NCBI RefSeq assembly: GCF_003852405.1
Contig: NZ_QAJM01000022.1
Span: forward strand, 1 to 47,543
Source of the DNA: Pseudomonas sp. KBW05
GTDB lineage: Bacteria; Pseudomonadota; Gammaproteobacteria; Pseudomonadales; Pseudomonadaceae
Direction of reading: 5' to 3'
DNA length: 47,543 nucleotides
Under the pieces are notes generated by a model, which saw only the letters and a program-made list of their open reading frames with translations, was not told the DNA's origin and searched no databases. The position numbers and the translations under genes are program-made. Position 1 is the first letter of the stretch. Each line of letters starts with the position of its first letter. Below are positions 9,957 through 18,546 of this stretch, piece after piece.

Positions 9957-11513
9957 GTGAGCCAGTCCCTGATCGCAGCCCTGCAAAACCCGGCTTTGTA
10001 CCCTCATCCGGTTGAAGCGTTCCAAGTTATCGAGACCCACATTTCCTGGGTCGTGCTCACCGGTCCCTACGCCTACAAGCTGAAGAAACCGATGAACTTC
10101 GGTTTCCTGGACTTCACGTCCCTGGAGGATCGCGGCCACTTCTGCCGCGAAGAGCTGCGTCTCAACGCGCGCCTGACCGAAGATTTGTATCTTGAAGTGT
10201 TGCCGATCACCGGCACTGCCGAAGCCCCGCAACTGGGAGGCGAAGGCCCGGCCATCGAGTACGCGCTGAAAATGCGCCAGTTCCCGCAAAGCCAGTTGCT
10301 CAGCACCCTGCAAGCCAACGGCGAACTGACCGCCGCGCACATCGATGAGATGGCCAAGCAGATCGCACATTTCCACCTCACCGCGCCGAAAATCCCGCAG
10401 GACCACCCGGCCGGCACCCCAGATGAACTCATGGCGCCGGTGCGCCAGAACTTCGACCAGATCCGCCCGTTCCTCAGCGACAAGGCGGACCTGACGCAAC
10501 TGGACGCCCTGCAGGCCTGGGCCGAAAGCAGCTTCGAGCGCCTCAAGCCGCTGTTTGCCCAGCGCAAGCTGGAGGGTTTCACCCGTGAATGCCACGGCGA
10601 CATCCACCTGGGTAACGCCACCCTGATCGACGACCAGGTCGTGATCTTCGACTGCATCGAATTCAACGAACCCTTCCGCTTCACCGACGTTTACGCCGAC
10701 ATCGGCTTCCTGGCGATGGACTTGGAAGACCGTGGCCTCAAATCCCTGGCGCGCCGTTTCATCAGCCAGTACCTGGAGCTGACGGGCGACTACCAAGGCC
10801 TGGAAGTCCTGAACTTCTATAAAGCCTACCGCGCCCTGGTACGCGCCAAGATCGCGCTGTTCAGCATGCCCGGCGACGCGAGCCCAGTGCAACGCGCCAC
10901 CAGCCTGCGCCAATACCGCAACTACGCCAACCTGGCCGAAAGCTACAGCACCATCCCGTCGCGCTTCCTGGCGATCACCCACGGTGTTTCTGCCGTCGGC
11001 AAAAGCCAGGTGTCCATGCGCCTGGTAGAAGCACTGGGTGCCGTGCGCCTGCGTTCGGATGTGGAGCGCAAGCGCCTGTTCGGCGAGCAGCAGGTGGAAA
11101 ACACGCCACAGGCCGGCATCTATGCGGCCGACGCCAGCGCCGCGACTTACGCGCGCTTGAATGAGCTCGCCGCGACCGTGCTGCACGCTGGCTTCCCAGT
11201 CGTGCTGGATGCCACCTTCCTCAAACGCACGCAACGCGAAGCCGCGGCCAAGGTTGCCGAAGCCACGGGCGCGCCCTTCCTGATCCTGGATTGCAACGCG
11301 CCACGGGCCGTTATCGAGAGCTGGTTGGCACAACGTCAAGCGGATAAAAACGACCCTTCCGACGCCACATTGGCAGTTATCGACGAACAGGAGGCTAATC
11401 GCGACCCGCTGACCGCCGAGGAACTGCTCCTGAGCAAGCGCGTCGAGACCAACGAAAGCGGAACGTTGGACGCCTTGGTGGCGCACATCCGCCAGCGCCT
11501 GCCAGGCCTGTAA
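9957..11513 (+). CDS. Fused aminoglycoside-phosphotransferase-like and P-loop ATPase protein
   Basis: This 518-residue protein joins two domains. The first (about 1-330) resembles aminoglycoside phosphotransferase/choline kinase folds, with the catalytic-loop motif HGDIHLGN starting at His213 and a later FDCIEF aspartate. The second is an AAA_33-type P-loop domain with Walker A GVSAVGKS at 343-350. It starts at GTG. Proteins of this design are widespread in Pseudomonas, but I know of no assigned substrate. It need not confer resistance: the kinase-like fold phosphorylates many small molecules. It is transcribed away from mrcB. Confidence 0.8.
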   Translation: MSQSLIAALQNPALYPHPVEAFQVIETHISWVVLTGPYAYKLKKPMNFGFLDFTSLEDRGHFCREELRLNARLTEDLYLEVLPITGTAEAPQLGGEGPAIEYALKMRQFPQSQLLSTLQANGELTAAHIDEMAKQIAHFHLTAPKIPQDHPAGTPDELMAPVRQNFDQIRPFLSDKADLTQLDALQAWAESSFERLKPLFAQRKLEGFTRECHGDIHLGNATLIDDQVVIFDCIEFNEPFRFTDVYADIGFLAMDLEDRGLKSLARRFISQYLELTGDYQGLEVLNFYKAYRALVRAKIALFSMPGDASPVQRATSLRQYRNYANLAESYSTIPSRFLAITHGVSAVGKSQVSMRLVEALGAVRLRSDVERKRLFGEQQVENTPQAGIYAADASAATYARLNELAATVLHAGFPVVLDATFLKRTQREAAAKVAEATGAPFLILDCNAPRAVIESWLAQRQADKNDPSDATLAVIDEQEANRDPLTAEELLLSKRVETNESGTLDALVAHIRQRLPGL

Positions 11514-11570
11514 GAAATAATTCTTGGCCGTGTCACCGACTTTGGGCGCACGGCCGAGCAATAGTGGCAC

Positions 11571-11576
11571 TATAAT
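11571..11576 (+). promoter_or_regulatory. Consensus -10 element before the pentapeptide-repeat gene
   Basis: A perfect TATAAT lies 30 bases before the start codon at 11607, within the short gap after the upstream gene. No good -35 element is seen at normal spacing, so this promoter call is moderate. Confidence 0.45.
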
Positions 11577-11606
11577 GGCGTCATAAATCCAACAGGAGTC
11601 GTCGTC

Positions 11607-11951
11607 ATGAGTCAGCCCAAGCTTCTTGATACCCCGCTCTATTCGCTCCTGCACAAAGACGATATCCGCGGTTTCAACCAGGAACGCCCGAAAGACGGCA
11701 CCATCGACATGCGCGGTGGCGACTTCCGAGGGCTGGATCTACGCGACCTGAACGCTACCGGCGTGGATTTCACCGACGCCTACTTCCGCTCTACCGACTT
11801 GCGCGGCCTGGACTTGCGCAACTGCTCATTGGAAGGCGCCAGCCTGGCGCATGCACAAATCTCGGGCACCTACTTCCCGCCTGAACTGACCGCCGATGAG
11901 ATCCTCATGTCGGTCAATTTCGGTACGCGCCTGCGCTATCGCACCAAGTAA
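11607..11951 (+). CDS. Small pentapeptide-repeat protein
   Basis: This 114-residue protein has a run of about eight pentapeptide repeats (roughly residues 35-90). The repeats include FRGLD, LRDLN, TGVDF, RSTDL, RGLDL and EGASL, and such runs fold into a right-handed beta helix of about two coils. There is no signal peptide. An AGGAG ribosome-binding site precedes the ATG. It is too short to resemble the DNA-mimic Qnr/MfpA proteins, which have many more coils. I do not assign a function. Confidence 0.78.
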   Translation: MSQPKLLDTPLYSLLHKDDIRGFNQERPKDGTIDMRGGDFRGLDLRDLNATGVDFTDAYFRSTDLRGLDLRNCSLEGASLAHAQISGTYFPPELTADEILMSVNFGTRLRYRTK

Positions 11952-12151
11952 ATTCTTGCATAAAAATCCCGGAGCACACCCGTGCGCCGGGGCTTACGCC
12001 TGCCTGGCAAAAAATCCTCGCATCATTCTTATAAGCTTTTAGGCCGCTTCCGGCCAAAGAACCACGCTTTTCCTACTGAGCGCTACACTCCTGTTCAGGC
12101 TTGCCTGGTCACGATACCCACCGAACCATTCGGCCGTCGCAAGGAGGCTTG

Positions 12152-12424
12152 ATGAACGATGAGCTGCAACACCTGAAAAACCTCGGCAAGACGTCAGCAC
12201 AGTGGCTGCATGCGGTGGGCATCCACAGTGCGTCCGACTTGCGTCGCCTGGGTGCGGTCGATGCCTACCGAGCGGTGCGGACTCGCGGGTTCCGGGCATC
12301 GAAAGTACTGCTGTATGCAATCGAAGGGGCATTGATGGATGTTCACTGGAACGATATTCCAGCCGAACGCAAGGAGGCATTGAACCGTCAATTGGATGCT
12401 ATCTCGGCGCGCCAGAAGAATTAG
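12152..12424 (+). CDS. TfoX/Sxy C-terminal-domain protein
   Basis: This 90-residue protein corresponds to a stand-alone TfoX C-terminal domain (LKNLGKTSAQWLHAVGIHS, then DLRRLGAVDAYRAVR), a helix-hairpin-helix-like fold. Full-length TfoX/Sxy proteins activate competence genes, but this protein lacks the N-terminal domain, so that role cannot be assumed. The start at 12152 is chosen because it directly follows a perfect AAGGAGG. An in-frame ATG at 12101 has no such site. The gap before it (11952-12151) shows only an imperfect GC-rich hairpin near 11971-11996. Confidence 0.75.
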   Translation: MNDELQHLKNLGKTSAQWLHAVGIHSASDLRRLGAVDAYRAVRTRGFRASKVLLYAIEGALMDVHWNDIPAERKEALNRQLDAISARQKN

Positions 12425-12502
12425 CTCGCTAACCAGGCCCAGTATTTACGGGAGTTCCGAACAGGTGTTTGAGAAAAGCCGAGATGAGTGCAAAAACAAA
12501 TG

Positions 12503-12534
12503 TTGACTCTCAAATGAGAATCGTTATGATTATC
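12503..12534 (+). promoter_or_regulatory. Fur-controlled promoter of the PrrF small RNA
   Basis: A -35 TTGACT (12503-12508) and -10 TATGAT (12525-12530) are 16 bases apart. A Fur box at 12516-12534 matches the 19-base consensus GATAATGATAATCATTATC at 14 positions and covers the -10 element. Fur with iron would block transcription here, so the RNA should be made in iron starvation. Confidence 0.88.
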
Positions 12535-12536
12535 AC

Positions 12537-12649
12537 AACTGGTCGCGAGATCAGCCGATAACTGAAAGACCATTGGTTCGGACTCTCAGATTATCTCCTC
12601 ATCAGGCTAATCACGGTTATTTGACCCGGCTCTTGCCGGGTCTTTTTTT
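12537..12649 (+). ncRNA. prrF: PrrF iron-responsive small regulatory RNA
   Basis: This 113-base transcript has the sequence signature I know from PrrF1/PrrF2 of pseudomonads: a 5' end beginning AACTGGTCGCGAG and a conserved single-stranded core (about 12590-12616, containing TCTCCTCATCAGGC) that pairs with target mRNAs. PrrF RNAs are the functional counterpart of RyhB. With Hfq they repress non-essential iron-using proteins such as SodB and aconitase when iron is scarce. Here one copy is present, and the tandem prrF1-prrF2 pair of P. aeruginosa is not seen. It sits 3' of, and convergent with, the hemin transporter genes, matching the P. aeruginosa neighbourhood. No protein gene is supported in 12425-12668. 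Confidence 0.92.
12623..12649 (+). terminator. Intrinsic terminator of PrrF
   Basis: An 8-bp perfect GC-rich stem (12623-12630 with 12635-12642, loop TCTT) is followed by seven T. It lies 20 bases before the convergent phuV stop. Confidence 0.93.
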
Positions 12650-12668
12650 GCCTGTGAAAAAGCTGGTC

Positions 12669-13436
12669 TCAGCGCGCAATAATCAGCGGGTGCCCGCGCT
12701 CTGGATGGGGTTGCACCAACACATCCAAACCAAAGACTGCTTTCAGCGGCTCCGGGCGCATCACCTGCGCCGGCGTATCCAGGGCATGGGGACGGCCGTC
12801 CTCCAGCAACAGAATCCGATCGCAATAACGCGCCGCGAGATTGAGGTCATGCAAAATCACCAACACAGCGGCACCGCGATCCGCAAAGGTGCGAATGGCC
12901 TGCAAGGTCGTGTGTTGATGCAAGGGGTCCAGCATCGACGTCGGCTCATCCAGTAACAATGTCTGCCCCGCCTCGCCCGGCCATAACTGCGCCAGCACCC
13001 GCGCCAGGTGTACGCGCTGGCGCTCACCGCCAGACAAGGCGAGATAGCTGCGCCCGCTCAAATGCCCGACATCTGCCGCCTGCAAGGCCGCTGCGATAAT
13101 TTCGTCATCACGTACCCGCCCGCTCTGATGGGGCAAGCGGCCCATGCCGACGACTTCTTCAACGCGAAAAGCAAAATCCAGGGTCGAGGTTTGCGGCAAC
13201 ACCGCCAACCGCTGCGCACGTTGCGATCCGCTCCAATCGGCCAAGGGCCGCTGATCCAACCACACGTCGCCCTGGTCCGGCTGCAACTCACCACACAACG
13301 CCCCAAGCAACGTGCTTTTGCCCGCGCCATTGGGGCCCAGCACACCGAGCACTTCCCCCGGCAACAATTGCAGGGTGACATCCGCCAGCACGGTTTTGCG
13401 GCCGCGCCGGACCTGCAAATCTTCCACACGCAGCAT
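12669..13436 (-). CDS. phuV: Hemin ABC transporter, ATP-binding protein
   Basis: This 255-residue ATPase drives haem import across the inner membrane. Walker [10 protein letters not shown] is at 34-42, the ABC signature LSGGE at 134-138 and Walker B LLLDE ends at Asp163-Glu164, in normal order and spacing for the HmuV/PhuV family. Its ATG overlaps the phuU stop (ATGA). It is the third gene of phuT-phuU-phuV and converges on PrrF. The symbol hmuV is also in use for this family. Confidence 0.92.
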   Translation of the reverse strand: MLRVEDLQVRRGRKTVLADVTLQLLPGEVLGVLGPNGAGKSTLLGALCGELQPDQGDVWLDQRPLADWSGSQRAQRLAVLPQTSTLDFAFRVEEVVGMGRLPHQSGRVRDDEIIAAALQAADVGHLSGRSYLALSGGERQRVHLARVLAQLWPGEAGQTLLLDEPTSMLDPLHQHTTLQAIRTFADRGAAVLVILHDLNLAARYCDRILLLEDGRPHALDTPAQVMRPEPLKAVFGLDVLVQPHPERGHPLIIAR

Positions 13437-14473
13437 CAGGCACGCCCCCGCAACAACAGGTAAAGAAAAAATGGCGCGCCGATAAACGCGGTCACAATGC
13501 CGATGGGTAATTCCGCCGGCGCCAGGGCCAGGCGTGCCACCAGGTCGGCAAACAGCAGCAAACTCGCCCCCGCCAGCACCGAGGCCGGCAGCAACACCCG
13601 ATGATCCGGCCCCGCCAGCAGGCGCACCAGATGCGGCACCACCAAGCCGACAAACCCGATCATCCCCGCCGCCGCCACCGCCGCGCCCACACCCAGTGCC
13701 GTACAGAACACCAGTTCGCGCTTGAGCCGCTCAACGTCAATCCCCAGATGGCTGGCTTCCGACTCGCCCAGCAGCAGCGCATTCAAGGCCTTGGCCCGGC
13801 GCGGCAACCACAGCGCGACGCCGGCGCTCACCAGCAACAACGGCCACAGCCGCGAATAGCTGGCGCCATTGAGGCTGCCCAGGTTCCAGAAGGTCAGGGT
13901 GCGCAAGGTGGCGTCATCCGCCAAGTAGGTAAATAAACCCACGGCCGAACTGGCGAGCGCCGTCAGGGCGATACCGGCCAGCAGCATCGTGGCGACATTG
14001 GTCTGGCCGTTACGCCGCCCCAACCGATACACCAGCGCGGTGACACCCAACCCACCGAGAAACGCACACAACGACAACAGGTACGGGCCGAACGCGTCCG
14101 GCAAACCGCCAAAAAACGTTCCACCGACAATCGCGATGGCCGCCCCCAATGCCGCACCGCTGGACACACCGACCAACCCCGGATCCGCCAGCGGGTTGCG
14201 AAACAAGCCCTGCATCGCCACCCCCGACAATGCCAGCACGCCGCCCACGGCCAACCCCAGCAACGTGCGCGGCAAACGAATCTGCCCCAGGATCAGCTCC
14301 GCCTGCTCCAGCCCTTGGCCGTCGATGGGCATGCCCATCAAGCGCAATGCCGCCTTGAGCGTATCCAGCAACGGCAGGCTGACCGGGCCCAGGGCCAACG
14401 ACAGCCAGATCGCCAACACACATAACAGCGCCAGCCCGATAAACAGCGTCTTGGGTTTAACCAGAGTGGTCAT
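13436..14473 (-). CDS. phuU: Hemin ABC transporter, permease
   Basis: This 345-residue, very hydrophobic FecCD-family permease is predicted to have about ten membrane helices, with the conserved family segments near [17 protein letters not shown] and [20 protein letters not shown]. Two copies would form the haem channel with a PhuV dimer. Its start overlaps the phuT stop by four bases, and its stop overlaps the phuV start, so the three genes are tightly coupled. The family also includes cobalamin and siderophore permeases. Haem specificity is inferred from the partners and location. Confidence 0.9.
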   Translation of the reverse strand: MTTLVKPKTLFIGLALLCVLAIWLSLALGPVSLPLLDTLKAALRLMGMPIDGQGLEQAELILGQIRLPRTLLGLAVGGVLALSGVAMQGLFRNPLADPGLVGVSSGAALGAAIAIVGGTFFGGLPDAFGPYLLSLCAFLGGLGVTALVYRLGRRNGQTNVATMLLAGIALTALASSAVGLFTYLADDATLRTLTFWNLGSLNGASYSRLWPLLLVSAGVALWLPRRAKALNALLLGESEASHLGIDVERLKRELVFCTALGVGAAVAAAGMIGFVGLVVPHLVRLLAGPDHRVLLPASVLAGASLLLFADLVARLALAPAELPIGIVTAFIGAPFFLYLLLRGRA

Positions 14474-15348
14474 GGAGCGGGCTTGGCCTGGGACGGATAA
14501 AACCCGGCGGACAACTGCACCAGGCTATGCGGCAGACGCGGCCCAAGCCCACCGACCAGCAGCGTCGGGTCCAACTCAAACACCCGCCCACTCTTGGCTG
14601 CTGGGGTTGCCGCCAGGATCGGGTTTTCCTTGAACAAGGCCGCCCGCGCCGCATCACCGCTCAGGGCACGATCAGAAAACACCAGTACATCAGGGCTCAA
14701 GCCCGCCAGCGACTCCACGGAAAATGGCTTGTAGCCACTGTGGGTTGCCAGATTGTGTCCGCCCGCCTGTTGCAGCACCCAGTCTGCCGCCGTGTCTTTA
14801 CCCGCGATCAGCGGCTTGCCACCTGCGTGACCGAGCAACAGCAACACACCCGGGGCTTTTTGCGTGGCTTGCGCCTTGGTCAGCCAGTTTTTCTGCTGAT
14901 CCAGGGCCTGCTCATACCCTGCAAACAATTCGCTGGCCTTAGCCTCATCACCCAGCAGCTTGCCCAAATGCTGGAGATTGCCTTGCAGCGTCGGCAAATC
15001 CGGTTGGGCCGAGAACATTTCCACCTGCACACCAGCGCTGCGGATCTGCGCCAGTACCGGCGGCGGGCCCATTTCCTCGGTGCCCACCAGGATCTGCGGA
15101 CGCAGGCTCAGGATGCCCTCCGCCGACAGTTGCCGCTGATAACCAATGCTCGGCAAGGCCTTGAGTGACGCCGGATGCTGGCTGGTGGTATCCACCCCCA
15201 CCAGCTTCGATTCACCGCCCAGCGCCGTCACCCACTCCGAAAGCGCCCCACCGGCACTGACCCAGCGTTGCGGCAGTTCAGAGGCTTGCGCCCCGTGGTT
15301 GACCAGCAGTCCGACAACAAGCGCAATAGCGCTGGTACTCAGGCGCAT
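14470..15348 (-). CDS. phuT: Periplasmic hemin-binding protein of the ABC transporter
   Basis: This 292-residue protein begins with a Sec signal peptide (about 1-22, cut after AQA) and has the class III solute-binding fold typical of haem and siderophore carriers. The segment VGTEEMGPPPVLAQIRSAGV is typical of HmuT/PhuT, whose axial ligand is a tyrosine. It delivers haem from the TonB-dependent receptor to PhuU-PhuV. Neither a haem receptor nor the cytoplasmic carrier PhuS is encoded next to it in this window, unlike the P. aeruginosa phu locus, so they must lie elsewhere if present. Confidence 0.9.
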   Translation of the reverse strand: MRLSTSAIALVVGLLVNHGAQASELPQRWVSAGGALSEWVTALGGESKLVGVDTTSQHPASLKALPSIGYQRQLSAEGILSLRPQILVGTEEMGPPPVLAQIRSAGVQVEMFSAQPDLPTLQGNLQHLGKLLGDEAKASELFAGYEQALDQQKNWLTKAQATQKAPGVLLLLGHAGGKPLIAGKDTAADWVLQQAGGHNLATHSGYKPFSVESLAGLSPDVLVFSDRALSGDAARAALFKENPILAATPAAKSGRVFELDPTLLVGGLGPRLPHSLVQLSAGFYPSQAKPAP

Positions 15349-15459
15349 AACAGGGTTTCCTTCCAGAGGCGGGGCCTTACGAGCACCCGACGATGTGACA
15401 GATAATCTCTGCCGGCCATCGTACTGAGCGCCCAGTCAGCTAACGGGCGAAGCCGGCAT

Positions 15460-15487
15460 TTGATAATTGTTTGCATTTGAACGTCAA
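15460..15487 (-). promoter_or_regulatory. Probable phuTUV promoter with overlapping Fur box
   Basis: Read on the minus strand, TTGACG (15487-15482) and TATCAA (15465-15460) are 16 bases apart. A degenerate Fur-like 19-mer at 15462-15480 keeps one good GATAAT half and matches about 11-12 of 19 positions. This places it about 110 bases before phuT. Iron control is expected for haem transport genes, but the box is weak. Confidence 0.5.
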
Positions 15488-15504
15488 GGCACTTAAGGAT
15501 TGAA

Positions 15505-15822
15505 ATGAAGTTTCTCTGCCCCTCCGACACCCTCGCGCCCGACAGCAGCCGCGGTTTTGAAATCGATGGTTGCAAATTGTTGGCGGTGCGCCGTGACGGC
15601 GTTGCCTACTTCTATATCAACCGCTGCCCACATCGCGGCATCCCGCTGGAATGGCAGGCCGACCAGTTCCTCGACAGCAGCGCCAGCCTGATCCAGTGCG
15701 CCACCCACGGCGCCCTGTTCCTGATCGAAAGCGGCGAGTGCATCTCCGGCCCGTGCGCCGGGCAAAGCCTCACCGCCCTGCCCGGTCGTGAAGACGCACA
15801 GGGCCTGTGGGTGGAACTCTAG
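15505..15822 (+). CDS. Small Rieske-type [2Fe-2S] protein
   Basis: This 105-residue soluble protein is a single Rieske domain. The cluster ligands are in CPHRG (Cys41, His43) and CATHG (Cys65, His68), with the correct spacing for a Rieske centre. There is no signal peptide or membrane anchor, so it acts in the cytoplasm, probably as an electron carrier for an unidentified oxygenase or reductase. It diverges from phuT and shares the intergenic region with the probable Fur site. It converges with sfsA, overlapping by four bases at the stop codons. Confidence 0.85.
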   Translation: MKFLCPSDTLAPDSSRGFEIDGCKLLAVRRDGVAYFYINRCPHRGIPLEWQADQFLDSSASLIQCATHGALFLIESGECISGPCAGQSLTALPGREDAQGLWVEL

Positions 15823-16529
15823 TCGAACAGCACCTCAAGGCGCCGGTCCACGCACACTTCCTCGGGCGTCACCCGCACGCCGTACGCCAGCACCTCGACA
15901 CCGGCGGCCTTGGCTTCACGCAATGCAGCGGCGTAAGCCGGGTCGATCTCTACCGCCGGCCGCACCGCCTCAATCCCCGACAGGTTGACGCAATACAACT
16001 GCACCGCCCGCACACCGTCGCGGGCCAGGTGCGCCAACTCACGCAAGTGTTTGGCCCCGCGCTGCGTCACCGCATCGGGGAACGCGGCAATCGCGGAGCC
16101 ATCAAAACCCAGGGTGACGCTTTTGACTTCGACATACGCCGCACCGTCGGGGTAGTCCAGGCGAAAGTCGATGCGGCTGTTCTCCTGGCCGTAAGGCACT
16201 TCGCGCTTCAAGGCGGTAAAACCGTTGAGTTCGCTGATCATCCCAGCGTGCAACGCCTCTTCGATAAGCTGATTGGCGCGCGCGGTGTTCACGCAGGCCA
16301 AGCGCCCTTGGGGTGTCTCGGCGATTTCCCAAGTGCCGGGCAACTTGCGCTTGGGGTCATTGGAGCGACTGAACCAGACCTGCCCACCTTCCACCATGCA
16401 ATTGAGCATCGAGCCGGTGTTGGGGCAGTGAATGGTGAGCAACTCGCCGGTAACGGTTTCGATATCGGTGAGAAAACGCTTGTAGCGGCGAATCAGCCGA
16501 CCTTCTTCGAGGGGAGGATTAAAGCGCAT
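15819..16529 (-). CDS. sfsA: SfsA family protein (sugar fermentation stimulation protein)
   Basis: This 236-residue protein is full-length SfsA. The N-terminal OB-like part contains [11 protein letters not shown], and the C-terminal nuclease-like part contains [11 protein letters not shown] and YVEVKSVTL, whose acidic and Lys residues resemble a PD-(D/E)XK core. In E. coli extra copies increase maltose metabolism, and binding to DNA has been reported. The true role remains unclear. Its start overlaps the stop of the aminotransferase gene by one base, so the two are one operon. Confidence 0.92.
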   Translation of the reverse strand: MRFNPPLEEGRLIRRYKRFLTDIETVTGELLTIHCPNTGSMLNCMVEGGQVWFSRSNDPKRKLPGTWEIAETPQGRLACVNTARANQLIEEALHAGMISELNGFTALKREVPYGQENSRIDFRLDYPDGAAYVEVKSVTLGFDGSAIAAFPDAVTQRGAKHLRELAHLARDGVRAVQLYCVNLSGIEAVRPAVEIDPAYAAALREAKAAGVEVLAYGVRVTPEEVCVDRRLEVLFD

Positions 16530-17701
16530 CAGCCTTGCCAGCTCCGCAAGCCACGGGCGATGCGGTCCACCGCCTCCTGCAGCCGATCAAGGTTTTGCGT
16601 GTAGGCAAAGCGCACATGGTGGCCGGCTTGATAGCGACCGAAGTCCAACCCTGGCGTAAAGGCCACGTGCTCGGTTTCGAGGAAGTGCCGGCAGAACGCG
16701 AAGGCATCCCCGCCAAACGCGCTGATGTCGGCATACAAATAGAACGCCCCCTCCGGCTCGACGGCAATGCCGAACCCCAGCTCACGCAAGGCTGGCAGCA
16801 AGAAGTCGCGACGGCGGCCGAATTCGGCGCGGCGCTCTTCCAGGATGCTCAGGGTCTGCGGAGTGAAACAAGCCAGCGCCGCATGTTGGGCCATGCTCGG
16901 CGCGCTGATGTAGAGGTTCTGCGCCAACTTCTCCAACTCACCCACCGCCGCTGGCGGTGCCACCAGCCAACCCAGGCGCCAGCCGGTCATGCCGAAATAC
17001 TTCGAAAAACTATTCAGGACGAAGGCATCGTCGTCCACTTCCAGCACGCTGGCGGCATCAGTGCCGTAGGTGAGGCCGTGGTAAATCTCGTCCACCACCA
17101 GATGGCCGTTGCGCGCCTTGATGGCACTCGACAATCCCGCCAACTCGTCTCGGGTGAGGATCGTACCCGTCGGGTTGGCCGGCGAGGCGACCAGTGCGCC
17201 GACACTGTCCGCGTCCCAGTGTTTGGCCACCAGATCGGCGGTCAATTGATAGCGCACTTCCGGGCCAACCGGCACCAGTTGCGCCGCGCCTTCCACCAGG
17301 CGCAGGAAGTGCCGGTTGCACGGGTAACCGGGGTCCGCCAGCAGCCAGTGCTTGCCCGGATCCACCAACAAGCTGCTGGCCAACAGCAAGGCGCCAGAGC
17401 CACCGGGAGTGATCAGGATGCGTTCCGGGTCCACGTTCAAACCGTAGCGTTGCTGGTAGAAACCGCTGATGGCTTCGCGCAGTTCCGGCAGGCCACGGGC
17501 GGCGGTATAGCGGGTCTTGCCATTGGCCAGTGCCGCCTGGCCAGCCTGGATAATCGGCTCGGCGGTGGTGAAATCCGGTTCGCCGATTTCCAGGTGAATC
17601 ACATCGTGCCCGGCGGCCTGTAGCTCATTGGCACGCGCCAGCAACGCCATGACATGAAAAGGTTCGATGGCGCGACTGCGCGCACTGTAGGGCTGAGCCA
17701 T
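16529..17701 (-). CDS. Pyridoxal-phosphate-dependent aminotransferase (class I/II)
   Basis: This 390-residue protein is a fold-type I aminotransferase. The PLP-binding lysine is near residue 234 in [15 protein letters not shown], and the preceding [10 protein letters not shown] segment carries the cofactor ring-binding residues. The substrate-binding arginine is expected in [10 protein letters not shown] near the C-terminus. It is related to aspartate/alanine-type aminotransferases, but the sequence alone does not tell the substrate. It is the first gene of an operon with sfsA, facing away from dksA. Confidence 0.88.
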   Translation of the reverse strand: MAQPYSARSRAIEPFHVMALLARANELQAAGHDVIHLEIGEPDFTTAEPIIQAGQAALANGKTRYTAARGLPELREAISGFYQQRYGLNVDPERILITPGGSGALLLASSLLVDPGKHWLLADPGYPCNRHFLRLVEGAAQLVPVGPEVRYQLTADLVAKHWDADSVGALVASPANPTGTILTRDELAGLSSAIKARNGHLVVDEIYHGLTYGTDAASVLEVDDDAFVLNSFSKYFGMTGWRLGWLVAPPAAVGELEKLAQNLYISAPSMAQHAALACFTPQTLSILEERRAEFGRRRDFLLPALRELGFGIAVEPEGAFYLYADISAFGGDAFAFCRHFLETEHVAFTPGLDFGRYQAGHHVRFAYTQNLDRLQEAVDRIARGLRSWQG

Positions 17702-18019
17702 TAGCCTTCCTTAACGGTGAGGACAAAATCCAGATTCTACCGAACCCACGCGGTAAAACATGTTCTATTGCCTGCCCGGCTGTCCGCGCAGACCGGGCAA
17801 GCGCCTGCAAAACGACTAAAATCAACGTTCGAGACATTGCATACCCAGCTACGACGGGCCGCGGCAGTTTGCGACCCCTTCGCTGCAGCCTCGACAACCG
17901 GGAGTGGCGCACCCCGAATCTATCTGGTAAGTTCGCCCGCTTGCAGCCGCAGGGCCGGCAGGTGTCGGTGATGTTGCAATCCTGCGCAATGGATTAGAAG
18001 AGTGAGAGGCGGTCTATTC
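17702..18019. other. 318-base gap between the aminotransferase gene and dksA
   Basis: No gene is supported here. It must hold divergent promoters for the aminotransferase and dksA, but I see no high-quality -35/-10 pair. One clear structure is an inverted repeat, 17773-17779 with 17793-17799 (TGCCCGG/CCGGGCA), whose stem can be extended inward by CTG/CAG. Confidence 0.6.
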
Positions 18020-18463
18020 ATGTCCACCCAAGCAAAGCAACAGCAGACTCAAGGCCTCGGCGGCTTCGAACCCTACGTGGAAAAGAAGGGTGAAGAGTAC
18101 ATGGGCGAACCCATGCGCGAGCACTTCACCAAGATCCTGAACAAGTGGAAACAGGACTTGATGCAGGAGGTCGACCGTACCGTTGACCACATGAAGGACG
18201 AAGCAGCCAACTTCCCTGACCCGGCAGACCGTGCCAGCCAGGAAGAAGAGTTCGCCCTCGAACTGCGCGCCCGTGATCGCGAACGCAAGTTGATCAAGAA
18301 GATCGACAAGACATTGCAAATGATCAAAGACGAAGAATACGGCTGGTGCGAGTCCTGCGGCATCGAGATCGGCATTCGTCGCCTCGAAGCGCGTCCTACC
18401 GCAGACATGTGCGTGGACTGCAAGAACCTTGCGGAAATCAAGGAAAAACAGGTCGGCAAGTAA
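18020..18463 (+). CDS. dksA: RNA polymerase-binding transcription factor DksA
   Basis: This 147-residue protein binds the RNA polymerase secondary channel and, with ppGpp, retunes rRNA and amino-acid promoters in the stringent response. It has the coiled-coil hairpin with tip motif DPADRA and the C-terminal four-cysteine zinc finger (CESC, then CVDC, spaced 17 residues), so it is the zinc-containing form. The ATG at 18020 gives the usual length. An upstream in-frame start at 18002 would add six residues. A strong terminator follows. Confidence 0.97.
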   Translation: MSTQAKQQQTQGLGGFEPYVEKKGEEYMGEPMREHFTKILNKWKQDLMQEVDRTVDHMKDEAANFPDPADRASQEEEFALELRARDRERKLIKKIDKTLQMIKDEEYGWCESCGIEIGIRRLEARPTADMCVDCKNLAEIKEKQVGK

Positions 18464-18481
18464 TCCTTCCGAGCTGAACGA

Positions 18482-18507
18482 ATGGGGCGTGCAAACGCCC
18501 CATTTTT
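18482..18507 (+). terminator. Intrinsic terminator after dksA
   Basis: A 9-bp stem (18482-18490 with 18495-18503, loop of four) is followed by T residues to 18507. It separates dksA from gluQ. Confidence 0.9.
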
Positions 18508-18546
18508 GTTTCTGGCGTTTAGCGAATTTCCAGTAGTATCCGGCCC

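Noticed and set aside
9807-11654. Antisense frame of 615 codons opposite the kinase-like gene
   Set aside because: The sense frame has intact kinase and Walker motifs, and the antisense frame has none.
12573-12956. Plus-strand frame of 127 codons across PrrF and the end of phuV
   Set aside because: Its first part is the PrrF RNA including its terminator, and the rest is antisense to phuV.
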